Shown: positions 27,441 through 37,051, counted from the first letter of the stretch. The stretch is DNA of 64,000 nucleotides from SZUA-36 sp963704855 (GCA_963704855.1 CAVPHY010000028.1:1299245-1363244), one strand, 5' to 3'. Numbers and translations are program-made. Notes: a model not told the origin generated them from the sequence alone.

Positions 27441-28715
27441 ATGACTGCCCCCATAAGATCAATCCGCGGGATGAATGACATCCTTCCGCAAGATATCCAT
27501 TATTGGAAAATGCTGGAAAACACAGCTGAGCAGGTATTCGCCGCCCATGGCTTTGAGCAGATCAGATTGCCCTTGCTGGAAAAAACCGAGGTATTCACCC
27601 GCGCCATCGGATCGGCAACGGATGTGGTTTCCAAGGAAATGTACAGCTTCAATGACCGCAATGACGAGTCCTTGAGTTTACGTCCGGAAGGTACTGCAGG
27701 TGTCGTGCGCGCAGCCCTGCAGAACGGCCTGTTATATGGGCCGGTCCAGCGGCTCTGGTACAGCGGCGCAATGTTCCGTTACGAACGCCCGCAGAAAGGT
27801 CGCAGCCGCCAGTTTCACCAGATCGGGGCAGAGCTGTTTGGCGCCCCGGGTCCGGACGCGGATGCGGAGGTGCTGATGCTCGGCACCCAGTTGTGGAAAA
27901 GTCTCGGCTTGCACGATCTGCGTCTTGAAATCAATTCGCTCGGCAATGCCGATGAGCGTGCCGACTACCGTGATCACTTGTATTCATTTCTGAAAGCACA
28001 CAAGGATGAGCTTGACGAGCAGACCAGCGAGCGGGCAGAACGCAACCCGCTGCGCGTATTGGACAGCAAAGATCCGCAAGTCCAGGCACTGCTCGAGGAT
28101 GCACCGCTTTTGTCGGATCACCTTGGCGAAGGGTCACGCGGTCATTATCAGCAGTTGAAACGCTACCTGGACAGGCTGGGCATTGAATTTCACGAGAACC
28201 CCCGGTTGGTGCGTGGGCTCGATTACTACTGCCATACGGTGTTTGAGTGGATGACGGATGAACTCGGCGCACAGGGCACTGTTTGTGCGGGTGGCCGTTA
28301 CGATAGCCTGGTTGAATTGCAGGGTGGAAACCCCTGGCCTGGCATCGGTTTTGCCATGGGCGAAGAGCGCCTGGTTGAACTGCTTCGTCAAAAAGAAGAT
28401 ATAGTGCCTCCCTTGAAACACGCTTACCTGGTTGCGGTTGGTGAAAACAGCACTGAATCTGCCTTGGAACTCGCGTATGATTTGCGCGCCGGGATACCGG
28501 ATCTGCGCCTGGTTGTCAATTTGAATGGTGGCAGCTTCAGAACCCAGTTCAAGCGTGCTGACCGAAGTGACGCCTTATTCGCATTGGTGTTGGGTGAGGA
28601 AGAGATTCTGAAAGGGCAGGTCGCGGTTAAATTTTTGCGCAGCGGTGACGAACAGTTAAGCCTGGACCGTAACGAGGTTGGTGACTGGATTCAAAGATAT
28701 ATCGTAGCGCAGTAA
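27441..28715 (+). CDS. hisS: Histidyl-tRNA synthetase
   Basis: Class II aminoacyl-tRNA synthetase of 424 residues charging tRNA-His. Motif 2 is MFRYERPQKGRSRQFHQIG, the histidine-specific loop LVRGLDYYCHTVFEW is present, and motif 3 is GIGFAMGEERL. The anticodon-binding domain forms the C-terminal 90 residues. ATG at 27441 gives the standard start TAPIRSIRGMNDILP; an earlier in-frame codon lies inside rodZ. Confidence 0.97.
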   Translation: MTAPIRSIRGMNDILPQDIHYWKMLENTAEQVFAAHGFEQIRLPLLEKTEVFTRAIGSATDVVSKEMYSFNDRNDESLSLRPEGTAGVVRAALQNGLLYGPVQRLWYSGAMFRYERPQKGRSRQFHQIGAELFGAPGPDADAEVLMLGTQLWKSLGLHDLRLEINSLGNADERADYRDHLYSFLKAHKDELDEQTSERAERNPLRVLDSKDPQVQALLEDAPLLSDHLGEGSRGHYQQLKRYLDRLGIEFHENPRLVRGLDYYCHTVFEWMTDELGAQGTVCAGGRYDSLVELQGGNPWPGIGFAMGEERLVELLRQKEDIVPPLKHAYLVAVGENSTESALELAYDLRAGIPDLRLVVNLNGGSFRTQFKRADRSDALFALVLGEEEILKGQVAVKFLRSGDEQLSLDRNEVGDWIQRYIVAQ

Positions 28716-28723
28716 ACTTTCTG

Positions 28724-28748
28724 CCGGGTTATGCCCGGTTTAATTTCA
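28724..28748 (+). terminator. Weak hairpin between hisS and yfgM
   Basis: A 5-bp stem CCGGG/CCCGG (28724-28728 and 28734-28738) followed by TTTAATTTC. It is short; it could attenuate read-through from hisS into yfgM rather than fully terminate. Confidence 0.4.
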
Positions 28749-28769
28749 AAATGATGGATAAACAATTTA

Positions 28770-29453
28770 ATGTCTGATTTATATGATACCCATGAACAGG
28801 GTGAACGCGTAAAAAGCTGGTTACGGGAAAATGGCAGCGCCATTGTCATGGGCCTGGTGCTTGCATTTGGTTTGATGTTTGGTGTTAAGCAGTGGCAGGC
28901 CTGGGAAACCAGTAAACGCCAGCAGGCTTCCGCTGAATACCAGGTGTTGGCCAATTTGATCAAGTCGGACAATATGGGTGCCGCGGTTTCCAACTACGAA
29001 GTGTTGAAAACTGATTACCCGAAATCAGCATACACGTCCATGGCTGCGCTGATGATGGCCAAGGCGCGCGTATTTTCAGGCCAGTTTGACCTGGCCGCCA
29101 AGGATCTGGAGTATGCGATGCAGCATGCCCAGCCGGCGCCTGTCAAAGTGATAGCAAGGGAAAGGCTTGCCCGCCTGAAGCTCAGCCAGGGTGACATCGA
29201 CGCGGCTCAGAAGTTGCTGGATGATGCGCCTTCTTCCATCGGTTTTGAATCACAATTCACCGAGATCCGCGGGGATATCTACCTTGCGAAGGGTGAAACC
29301 GAACTGGCGGCCTCGAGTTACCAGGCTGCACTGGATGCGCTTGAAGAAGGTGTAGGGAACCGCGAGTTGCTTATCATCAAACTGGAAGCACTCGGCGCCA
29401 CGGTGGCCGATGCTGCCGACGCCGGCGATGACACCGACGGGGGTGAAATGTGA
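28770..29453 (+). CDS. yfgM: YfgM-family ancillary SecYEG/periplasmic chaperone-network protein
   Basis: A 227-residue inner membrane protein with a short cytoplasmic N-terminus, one transmembrane helix (about residues 23-42, GSAIVMGLVLAFGLMFGV) and a periplasmic TPR-like domain. E. coli YfgM associates with SecYEG and the chaperone PpiD. The N-terminus MSDLYDTHEQGERVKSWLRENG is characteristic. Its stop overlaps the bamB GTG start, and yfgM-bamB-der is a conserved order. Confidence 0.92.
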   Translation: MSDLYDTHEQGERVKSWLRENGSAIVMGLVLAFGLMFGVKQWQAWETSKRQQASAEYQVLANLIKSDNMGAAVSNYEVLKTDYPKSAYTSMAALMMAKARVFSGQFDLAAKDLEYAMQHAQPAPVKVIARERLARLKLSQGDIDAAQKLLDDAPSSIGFESQFTEIRGDIYLAKGETELAASSYQAALDALEEGVGNRELLIIKLEALGATVADAADAGDDTDGGEM

Positions 29454-30616
29454 GGCAATGGCTTATCCCTGCGTTGGCGGCATTGTTGCTGCTCAATGGT
29501 TGCAGTTGGATAAAAAGCTGGGGAGATGACGATGACCCGGAATCCCCGGCAGAACTGGTTGATTTTGACCCGACCCTGAAGGTAGGGAAAGCCTGGTCCA
29601 CCGATGTAGGTAAAGGTCTCGATAAGGCCGGGCGGCAGATCAGACCGGCTTATTCGTCAGGCTCTCTGTATGCTGCTGATTATAAGGGTCTGCTGGTGTC
29701 AGTGGATGCCGAAAACGGCCGCAAGCGCTGGGAAATCAAGACCGACTTGCCGTTCACTGGCGGGCCAGGTGTGGTGGGAAACCTGTTAATGATGGGGACG
29801 GAAAACGGTGAGGTTTTCGCATTTGATGCGTCAACCGGTACCCAGCTCTGGTCTGCCACGGTGACCTCTGAAGTGCTTTCGGCACCCGCTGCGGCCGATG
29901 GAATAGTTGTCGTGCGTTGCATCGACGGACGTGTCTTTGGTCTGGATGCGGACACTGGTCAGCGCTTGTGGGTCTATGATCACAACGTCCCCTTGCTGAC
30001 ACTGCGGGGTAATGCGCCTTTGTTGTTGCGGGCCGGCGTGGTCTTTGTTGGCTACGATGGTGGGCAGGTCGTCGCCTTGAAACTGGATGATGGCGTCCTG
30101 ATGTGGGAACAAACCCTGGTGACGGCTGAGGGTAGAACCGAGCTTGAGCGCCTGTCAGATATTGACGGCCAGCTGGTCTTTATTGCATCTGACCTGCTGG
30201 TTTCAAGTTATAAGAACCGCCTGGCTTCACTCGCTGCGGATTCCGGCCGCCTGCTCTGGTTTAAAGATGTCTCTTCATCAACGGGCGTCTCGGTTGACCG
30301 GATCAACCTGACGCTCAGCGACAAGACCGGTAATGTCTGGTTGCTCGACCGTCGCAATGGTGCTGAATTCTGGAAGCAGGATCAGCTGCAGTATCGCGGT
30401 CTGACACGGCCGGCTTTCTATGGCAGTTTTGTAGTGGTCGGAGATGCCGAGGGATACCTGCACTGGATCAATATAGATACCGGGCAATTCGCCGCACGTG
30501 AGAAAATCGGTGGTGATGGGTTTTCCGGTCCTCCGCTGGTTGTTGGTAATACACTATATGTCATGACCCGGAAGGGTGATTTAATCGCATATCGCGCAGG
30601 TGCAGCGCTTAAATAG
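29450..30616 (+). CDS. bamB: Outer membrane assembly lipoprotein BamB
   Basis: A 388-residue lipoprotein of the Bam complex, which inserts beta-barrel proteins into the outer membrane. The signal peptide ends in LLNGC with Cys18. The rest forms an eight-bladed PQQ-type beta-propeller; repeating blades such as LLVSVDAENGRKRWEI, EVFAFDASTGTQLWSA and RVFGLDADTGQRLWVY are evident. Translation starts at GTG in a GTGA overlap with yfgM. Confidence 0.95.
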   Translation: MRQWLIPALAALLLLNGCSWIKSWGDDDDPESPAELVDFDPTLKVGKAWSTDVGKGLDKAGRQIRPAYSSGSLYAADYKGLLVSVDAENGRKRWEIKTDLPFTGGPGVVGNLLMMGTENGEVFAFDASTGTQLWSATVTSEVLSAPAAADGIVVVRCIDGRVFGLDADTGQRLWVYDHNVPLLTLRGNAPLLLRAGVVFVGYDGGQVVALKLDDGVLMWEQTLVTAEGRTELERLSDIDGQLVFIASDLLVSSYKNRLASLAADSGRLLWFKDVSSSTGVSVDRINLTLSDKTGNVWLLDRRNGAEFWKQDQLQYRGLTRPAFYGSFVVVGDAEGYLHWINIDTGQFAAREKIGGDGFSGPPLVVGNTLYVMTRKGDLIAYRAGAALK

Positions 30617-30692
30617 CCGGTCTTCGTTACTTTGAAGGCTGCGCTCATGTATGATGCAGCCATTCCCGAAGCCCTGTAGATTGCCATAATTC

Positions 30693-32099
30693 ATGTTACC
30701 TGTTGTCGCCATCGTCGGCCGGCCAAATGTCGGCAAATCCACACTCTTCAATGCCTTGACCCGTACCCGTGACGCGCTGGTTGCTGACATGCCAGGCGTC
30801 ACCCGCGACCGCCAATACGGCATCAGTGACGTGGGTGACAGAGCCTGCCTGCTGGTTGATACCGGTGGCCTGGTTGCCCGCGCCGAGGGTATCGACTACC
30901 TGACCGCCCGCCAGGTACATCAGGCCATCGAGGAGTGCCAGCTTGTCCTGTTCGTGGTGAGCGCCAGGGACGGACTGACGCTCGAGGACCAGGAAATCGC
31001 CCAGCTGATACGCGCACACAACCGGCCGGTGCTCGTGATCGGTAATAAGACAGACGGAACAAACCCGGATATTGCGCTGGCGGAGTTTGCCGCCCTGGGT
31101 ATGGGGCCAGCCCTGGCCGTAGCTGCGTCGCACCGCCAGGGAATGACCGGACTGATGGAGGAGGCCGCCGCAATCCTGCCCCCGCCAGAAGAAGGTGAAG
31201 CGGATACCGAAGAGGACAGAGACCGGTTACGCCTGGCCATCATCGGCCGGCCCAATGTCGGCAAGTCGACCCTTGTAAATCGTATGCTGGGCGAGGAACG
31301 TGTAATGGCGTTCGACCTGCCGGGTACAACGCGGGATACGATCAGTGTCTTCATGGAACAGGGTGGCATCAAGTATGAACTGATCGACACGGCCGGTGTG
31401 CGCAGGCGCTCGAGGGTCAGTGACATGGTCGAGAAATTCAGTGTCATCAAGGCATTGCAAGCGATCGAACGTGCGCATGTCGTGGTGCTGATGCTGGACG
31501 CCACCGAGGGTATCACCGATCAGGACACCACTTTACTGGGACATATTCTTCAGCAGGGTCGCGCCTTGGTGATCGCCTTGAACAAGTGGGATGGAATGGA
31601 GGAGTACGACCGCAAACAGGTTCTTTCTGAAATGGATCGTCGCCTTCAGTTTGTGCCATGGGCACGGAAAATACGCCTGTCAGCCTTGCATGGCTCTGGT
31701 CTCAAAGAACTCTATACGGCGGTGAAAGAGGCCTGGCGCAGCGCGACCATCGATATGCCGACCCCGGAGTTGACCCGCGTCCTGCTGAAGGCTTTCGAGG
31801 CCCATCAACCACCCATGAGCCAGGGCCGGGCATCACGCTTGCGGTTTGCCCATAGCGGCGGTAATTGTCCGCCCAGGATCATCATCCATGGTAATCGTAC
31901 CGATGCCATACCGGCATCCTATACGCGTTACCTGGAAAATGTCTTTATCCGGCATTTCAAATTGCGCGGAACACCGTTGCAAATTGAATTCCGAAGTGGT
32001 GAAAACCCTTACAAGGACAATAAGAACAAGCTCACGAGCCGGCAACTTGCCAAGCGTAAACGTCTGAAAAAATTCACCCAGGGCAAATCCCGGAAATAA
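30693..32099 (+). CDS. der: Ribosome assembly GTPase Der (EngA)
   Basis: A 468-residue tandem GTPase required for 50S subunit maturation. Both G domains are intact: GRPNVGKS at the start and again near residue 186, with NKTD and NKWD as the two base-specificity motifs and DTGG / DTAG as G3. A KH-like C-terminal domain and a basic tail follow. It ends the yfgM-bamB-der run and faces gpx across a hairpin. Confidence 0.97.
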   Translation: MLPVVAIVGRPNVGKSTLFNALTRTRDALVADMPGVTRDRQYGISDVGDRACLLVDTGGLVARAEGIDYLTARQVHQAIEECQLVLFVVSARDGLTLEDQEIAQLIRAHNRPVLVIGNKTDGTNPDIALAEFAALGMGPALAVAASHRQGMTGLMEEAAAILPPPEEGEADTEEDRDRLRLAIIGRPNVGKSTLVNRMLGEERVMAFDLPGTTRDTISVFMEQGGIKYELIDTAGVRRRSRVSDMVEKFSVIKALQAIERAHVVVLMLDATEGITDQDTTLLGHILQQGRALVIALNKWDGMEEYDRKQVLSEMDRRLQFVPWARKIRLSALHGSGLKELYTAVKEAWRSATIDMPTPELTRVLLKAFEAHQPPMSQGRASRLRFAHSGGNCPPRIIIHGNRTDAIPASYTRYLENVFIRHFKLRGTPLQIEFRSGENPYKDNKNKLTSRQLAKRKRLKKFTQGKSRK

Positions 32100-32109
32100 C
32101 CAGGCCTAT

Positions 32110-32159
32110 GGAGCCTGTCGGCTTTTCCGCAGCAGGTCATGTTAAATCCGACAGGCTCC
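32110..32159. repeat. REP-like hairpin between der and gpx
   Basis: A 12-bp perfect inverted repeat (GGAGCCTGTCGG at 32110-32121, complement at 32148-32159) flanks 26 bases; pairing continues imperfectly outward. It lies in the gap between convergent genes and has no T-run, so it looks like an extragenic palindromic element that may also end both transcripts. Confidence 0.6.
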
Positions 32160-32169
32160 TATGGCCAGT

Positions 32170-32658
32170 CTATAAAACCCAGGACTGCAGATTACATTCG
32201 ATCTGGTGGGTTATCGACGTATCATCCGGCATCACCTTGGAAGGCCAATGACCTAACAGGTGTCCATTACGGTCAAACAGGTATTTGTGGAAGTTCCAAC
32301 GTGGTGTGGCGTCATCGCCAAACTCTTCACGTATCGCGTGAAACAGCGGATGAGCCGAGACACCCATGACATGGTACTTGCCCGTCATCGGAAAACTGAT
32401 CTGGTAATTTGTTTCGCAAAATTCGGCGATGGCTTCCTCGTCACCGGGTTCCTGATGCCCGAAATCATCACAGGGCATGCCAATAACGACAAGGCCGCTC
32501 TGCCTGTAGTCCATCCACAGACGTTGCAGTTCCTTGTACTGCGTCGTGTATTCGCATTCCGATGCCGTATTGACGAAAAAGATCGGCTGCCCCCTGTAAT
32601 TTGACAGTGGCATCCGGGCTCCCTGGAGGCCCATAAATACAAATTCAAATACATTCAT
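32170..32658 (-). CDS. Glutathione peroxidase family protein (cysteine type)
   Basis: A 162-residue thiol peroxidase of the glutathione peroxidase family. The catalytic set can be traced: Cys35 in NTASECEYT, Gln69 in FGHQEPG, and Trp-Asn in RWNFHKYLFD. Around Cys35 the usual C-G-x-T is C-E-Y-T, and the second motif has MPCDDFG where FPCNQFG is common, so it is a divergent member. Many bacterial homologues use thioredoxin rather than glutathione. ATG at 32658 has a GGGG site upstream and is preferred over TTG at 32664. It is divergent from folD. Confidence 0.85.
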   Translation of the reverse strand: MNVFEFVFMGLQGARMPLSNYRGQPIFFVNTASECEYTTQYKELQRLWMDYRQSGLVVIGMPCDDFGHQEPGDEEAIAEFCETNYQISFPMTGKYHVMGVSAHPLFHAIREEFGDDATPRWNFHKYLFDRNGHLLGHWPSKVMPDDTSITHQIECNLQSWVL

Positions 32659-32761
32659 GTTCAAACCCCGCTTAATTGCACCTGTATAGCATAACTTATG
32701 AGCCCCGTTTTTGCTTATGATCCGTTACACTACGCAATAATTTTAAACTGGGAAGATCGTT

Positions 32762-33664
32762 TTGAAAGAAATCCTGAAGCGCAAGAGGGCCAGCATTCTC
32801 GATGGCCTGGAAGTCAGCGATGTCGTATTGGGCGATGTTCGCAAAGCGATAGACGCGCATGTTGCGGATGGCGGCCAGAGACCGGGGCTCGCGGTGGTTT
32901 TGGTCGGTTCAGACCATGCATCGATGATCTATGTGCGGGCCAAGCGCAAGGACTGCGAAAAAGCGGGTATCAGGACCCGGGATTTTGATCTCCCCTACGA
33001 GACCACCCAGGCGGAACTGCTGGCGTTGATCGACGAGCTTAACCGGGATACTGAAATTCACGGCGTTTTGGTGCAATTGCCATTACCACCGCAAATTGAC
33101 GAGATCGCGATCACCAATTCGATTAAATCCGATAAGGACGTGGATGGGTTCCATGCATTCAATGTAGGCAGGCTGGCCCTGCGTCAACATGGTCTTCGCC
33201 CTTGTACCCCGCGCGGGATCATGGCGCTTCTCCATTACTATGGCATAGACGCCAAGGGGCACCATTGCGTCATCGTCGGTGCATCGAATATTGTCGGTCG
33301 TCCGATGGGCCTCGAACTCCTGATACAGGGTGCAACCGTAACAACCTGTCACCGCTTTACAAAGAACCTCGAGCACTTTGTAAGGCAGGCGGAGATTCTG
33401 ATCGTGGCCGTTGGAAAACCGGGAATCGTTTGCGCGAACTGGGTTGCCGATGGCGCCATTGTTGTAGATGTCGGGATCAACCGTTTGGAAAATGGCAAGC
33501 TGGTGGGCGATATTGATTTTGAACAGGCCGCCAACAGGGCCTCGTGGATCACCCCGGTGCCCGGTGGCGTGGGCCCGATGACAAGGGCGACCCTGATGCT
33601 GAATACCGCCGAGGCGGCCGGCATCTTTATCGCCGAGCCGCACAGGCAGGCACCGGGCGTCTGA
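32762..33664 (+). CDS. folD: Bifunctional methylenetetrahydrofolate dehydrogenase / methenyltetrahydrofolate cyclohydrolase
   Basis: A 300-residue one-carbon enzyme interconverting 5,10-methylene-, methenyl- and 10-formyl-tetrahydrofolate with NADP. The catalytic lysine region YVRAKRKDC, the folate motif VQLPLPPQID, DKDVDGFHAFNVG and the nucleotide-site GASNIVGRPMG are all present, ending in ITPVPGGVGPMT. The N-terminal IIDGK motif is not obvious. It begins with TTG at 32762, backed by GGGAAG 6 bases upstream. Convergent with fadI. Confidence 0.94.
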   Translation: MKEILKRKRASILDGLEVSDVVLGDVRKAIDAHVADGGQRPGLAVVLVGSDHASMIYVRAKRKDCEKAGIRTRDFDLPYETTQAELLALIDELNRDTEIHGVLVQLPLPPQIDEIAITNSIKSDKDVDGFHAFNVGRLALRQHGLRPCTPRGIMALLHYYGIDAKGHHCVIVGASNIVGRPMGLELLIQGATVTTCHRFTKNLEHFVRQAEILIVAVGKPGIVCANWVADGAIVVDVGINRLENGKLVGDIDFEQAANRASWITPVPGGVGPMTRATLMLNTAEAAGIFIAEPHRQAPGV

Positions 33665-33692
33665 GGTTTTACCCGGGTTCAGTCCCCAAGGT

Positions 33693-34973
33693 TCAGGGCC
33701 GTTCCAGTATGGCGCAAACTCCCATGCCACCCGCCGTGCACACCGAGATCAGGCCACGACCGGAACCTTTTTCCTGTAGTAACTGCGCCAGCGTGGCGAT
33801 GATGCGTGCGCCGGTGGCTGCGAAAGGATGACCAACGGCCAGGCTGCTGCCATTTACATTGAGTTTGGCCTTGTCGATGCTGCCGAGTGGTTTCTTCAAA
33901 CCAAGACGTTCGTTGCAGTAATCTTTTGATTCCCACGCTTTAAGCGTACACAGCACCTGCGCAGCAAATGCTTCATGGATTTCGTAGAAATCAAAATCCT
34001 GCAACTTGAGACCGGCACGTTGCAACATCTCGGCAACGGCAACCGTCGGCGCCATCAGCAGTCCTTCGTCATTGACGAAATCCACCGCGGCGGAGCGGCC
34101 CGTGCTTAAAAATGCCTGCACCGGCAGCTTATGCGTGGCGGCCCATTCCTCTGAACACAGCAGGACAGCGGCTGCACCGTCGGTCAGCGTGGTGCTGTTG
34201 CCGGCGCTCAGCGTGGCTTTGGGCCCTTTGTCAAAAACCGTGCGTAGTGTCGCGAGTTTTTCGATGCTGGTGTCGGCCCGCAGGTTGTTGTCGCGGTTGA
34301 CGCCACCCCAGGGTGTGACCAGTTCATCAAAGAAACCGGCATCATAGGCCGCAGCAGCTTTCTGATGGCTGTCGTATGCCAACTGGTCCTGTTCATCGCG
34401 CGCGATCTGCCACTCCTGCGCCATCCGCTCACAGTGCTGACCCATGGATAGACCCGTGCGCATTTCACCATTGGTAGGTGAAACCGGCTTGAGTTCCCCG
34501 GGGCCGAAGCCCTTGAGTGCGGCCAGGCGCTGTTTCATGGTCCGGGCCTGGCTCAGGTTGATCATGCGGTGGGCAAACCGGTCGCCGAAAACGATAGGTG
34601 CGTCCGAAGTCGTATCGCTACCCGCCGCGATGCCGCTTTCAATTTGTCCGCAGGCGATCTTTGCCGCCAGGTTCAGGGCGGCCTGCAGGCTGGTGCCGCA
34701 TGCCTGTTGCAGCGTGATGCCGGACGTCAGGGGCGAAAGCTTGCTGGACAATACCGCCTCGCGCGCCAGGTTGAAATCTCTCGAATGTGTCATGACGGCG
34801 CCTGCCATCACTTCGTCCAGTTGCAAGCCATCGAGGCCAAAGCGTTGCACCAGCCCGTTTATTGTCGCCGACAACATGTCCAGGTTGCTCTTGTCAGCAT
34901 AAACCGTGTTGGAGCGGCAGAAGGGAATGCGGTTGCCGCCTACAATGGCTACCCTGCGCAGTGATTCCGTCAT
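33693..34973 (-). CDS. fadI: 3-ketoacyl-CoA thiolase, FadI type
   Basis: Beta-subunit of a fatty-acid oxidation complex, 426 residues; it cleaves 3-ketoacyl-CoA with CoA. The nucleophile Cys is in QQACGTSLQAAL, with the second-site His in GHPFAATGARI and Cys in SVCTAGGMG. Its start overlaps the fadJ stop by four bases (ATGA), so the subunits are made in tandem. The FadI/FadJ pairing rather than FadA/FadB is suggested by sequence style and by thiolase following the alpha subunit. Confidence 0.9.
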   Translation of the reverse strand: MTESLRRVAIVGGNRIPFCRSNTVYADKSNLDMLSATINGLVQRFGLDGLQLDEVMAGAVMTHSRDFNLAREAVLSSKLSPLTSGITLQQACGTSLQAALNLAAKIACGQIESGIAAGSDTTSDAPIVFGDRFAHRMINLSQARTMKQRLAALKGFGPGELKPVSPTNGEMRTGLSMGQHCERMAQEWQIARDEQDQLAYDSHQKAAAAYDAGFFDELVTPWGGVNRDNNLRADTSIEKLATLRTVFDKGPKATLSAGNSTTLTDGAAAVLLCSEEWAATHKLPVQAFLSTGRSAAVDFVNDEGLLMAPTVAVAEMLQRAGLKLQDFDFYEIHEAFAAQVLCTLKAWESKDYCNERLGLKKPLGSIDKAKLNVNGSSLAVGHPFAATGARIIATLAQLLQEKGSGRGLISVCTAGGMGVCAILERP

Positions 34974-36946
34974 TTTTTCGCTCCTTTTTGCTTCAAGTAA
35001 TGCAATGGGCCGCCACGGAATGGCGCAAACCCGGTTCCAAAAATCATACCTGCATCCAGCACGTCGGCATCTTCGACGATCCCATCCGCCAGCGCGGCTT
35101 CACAGGCGTCAAAGTAGGGTTGCATCAGGGATTCGGTAATATCATCCAAAGCGTATTGCCCGCTATCCTTATCCTCCCGTTTGGGTTTGCCTTTTTCCCA
35201 TACGTAGAAGCCCTTTCCGGATTTTTTGCCCAGCTCGCCCGCATGGACTTTTTCCTTCAGCAGGGCGGCCTCTTTCTTGCTTGATTCACCGCCCAGCAAG
35301 GTCACAACTTTCATACATACATCGAGACCTACCGTATCGGCCAGTTCCACCGGTCCCATTGGCATGCCAAACGACGTTGCCGCCTTGTCCAGGATTTCTA
35401 TCGGGATACCCTTTTCAAGGTGCATGCTCATGGCCTTTGCCATGTAGCCGGCCAGCACCCGGTTGACAAGAAAGCCGGGGGAGCTCTTTACCGGCAGCGG
35501 GAAACGGTTGAGGGCGCCACAGAACGCTGCGCCCCTGGCAACCTGTGCGGCGTCCGATGTCTCGTCGTACACAACTTCAACCAACGGCATTTTTGCGACC
35601 GGGTTGAAAAAGTGGATTCCGATCAGGCGTTCGGGCTTTTCAAGAACCGAGGAGATCTCGGCCAGCGGTATGGCCGAAGTGTTGGTAGCCAGCACCGCGC
35701 CGGGTTTCATATTGGGTTCTATTTTGGAAAACAGCTTACGTTTGGCGTCGACGTCCTCGAAAATGGCTTCGATTATGACATCGGCCTTGCCAACGCCTTT
35801 GCCGTCCACATCGGGCACCAGGCGGCTGAGTGCACCTTCGATCTTACTGCGTTCCCTGAGCTTTTTCTGAAACAGGGACTTTGCCCGTTTAAGGGCGGGT
35901 TCGATGTATTTCAGTTCACGGTCCTGAAGCGTCACTTCCATACCCTGCAGGACACACCAGGCGGCAATATCACCACCCATGACACCCGCACCAATGACGT
36001 GAACCCGGCGGAAACTGGCATCTGTCTGTTTGCCGAAACCCTTGAGGCGCTCCATCAGGAAAAACACGCGGCGCAGGTTTTTCGAAGTATCACCGGTGAT
36101 CAGTTTGCCGACCCTTTCCGATTCTTCCGCCATCATACGTTGCGGATCATCCCCGTAAAGCTCCCAGGCCTCGATCAATTCGAATGGGGCTGGGTAATGT
36201 TCGGGGTTGGCCCTGGCAGCAACCTGTTTGCGCATCATGCGCGCCATCATCGTGCGTACCGGGCCAAAATTTTGTAAGCGCTTCAACTGCCCGGGTTGAC
36301 GGCTCTTGCGTCCCTGTTTGACAGCCCGGCGGGCAGCCCATCGCAATGATCCGTGCGGCCCGACCACCTCATCGATCAGGCCCATGGCCCTGGCTGCCCT
36401 CGGCCGCAGGTTGCGTGTGCTGAGCATGAGCTGCATGGCATTGGATGCACCCGCCTGCTGGACGCTGCGCGCGCTTCCGCCAAAGCCCGGGTAGATACCC
36501 AGCTTTATTTCAGGGAAGCCGAGACGGGTATGTTCAAGATCGCTTGCAATCCGATAGTCAAACGTCAGGGCTAGTTCCAGGCCGCCGCCAAGACACATGC
36601 CATCGATGGTGACAACCTTGGGGAAGGGCAGGGCTTGTATACGGTTAAACAGGCGGTGCACCTGGTCGATACCATCACCGGCCATCTCAGGATCATCATA
36701 GTCGTCGAACTCCCGCACATCAGCGCCGACGATAAAAGACCCCGGCTTGGCTGATTGCAGGACAAGACCCGCAGGTGCATCTGTTTCCAGGTTTTCGATT
36801 ATGGTTGCAAGCTCACTGAGCACTTCCAGAGACAGGCTGTTGGTACTCTTGCCTTCACGGTCAAGGCTCAGCCACAGCACATTGTCGATATCGGTTGTGA
36901 GTTTCCAGTGCTTGAAAAGAGTGTCTTTGCTTGCTGTTTTCTTCAT
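34970..36946 (-). CDS. fadJ: Trifunctional enoyl-CoA hydratase / 3-hydroxyacyl-CoA dehydrogenase, FadJ type
   Basis: Alpha-subunit of the fatty-acid oxidation complex, 658 residues, somewhat shorter than the about 715 of E. coli FadJ. The crotonase domain (about 1-200) has GADVREF and DGMCLGGGLELAL with the acidic FPEIKLGIYPGFGG. The 3-hydroxyacyl-CoA dehydrogenase part begins at VHVIGAGVMGGDIA (about residue 318) and contains IHFFNPVAKMPLVEVV and GFLVNRVLAGY. It is the first gene of fadJ-fadI. Confidence 0.92.
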   Translation of the reverse strand: MKKTASKDTLFKHWKLTTDIDNVLWLSLDREGKSTNSLSLEVLSELATIIENLETDAPAGLVLQSAKPGSFIVGADVREFDDYDDPEMAGDGIDQVHRLFNRIQALPFPKVVTIDGMCLGGGLELALTFDYRIASDLEHTRLGFPEIKLGIYPGFGGSARSVQQAGASNAMQLMLSTRNLRPRAARAMGLIDEVVGPHGSLRWAARRAVKQGRKSRQPGQLKRLQNFGPVRTMMARMMRKQVAARANPEHYPAPFELIEAWELYGDDPQRMMAEESERVGKLITGDTSKNLRRVFFLMERLKGFGKQTDASFRRVHVIGAGVMGGDIAAWCVLQGMEVTLQDRELKYIEPALKRAKSLFQKKLRERSKIEGALSRLVPDVDGKGVGKADVIIEAIFEDVDAKRKLFSKIEPNMKPGAVLATNTSAIPLAEISSVLEKPERLIGIHFFNPVAKMPLVEVVYDETSDAAQVARGAAFCGALNRFPLPVKSSPGFLVNRVLAGYMAKAMSMHLEKGIPIEILDKAATSFGMPMGPVELADTVGLDVCMKVVTLLGGESSKKEAALLKEKVHAGELGKKSGKGFYVWEKGKPKREDKDSGQYALDDITESLMQPYFDACEAALADGIVEDADVLDAGMIFGTGFAPFRGGPLHYLKQKGAKK

Positions 36947-37051
36947 CGGGATTCCGCCATTCTGAGCCGTGGGTGCTAATCTAAAAAGATTGGGGGCAAA
37001 TGCAGCCCTTGCAAGCCTTATTTTCCCATATTAGACCGGTCGGCGCATGGT

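Noticed and set aside
30637..30661. GGCTGC...GCAGCC hairpin between bamB and der as a terminator
   Set aside because: The loop is long and no T-run follows; der is probably co-transcribed with bamB.
35420..36277. Long open frame of 285 codons on the plus strand
   Set aside because: Fully antisense to fadJ, which has clear domains; no ribosome-binding site and no recognisable protein pattern.
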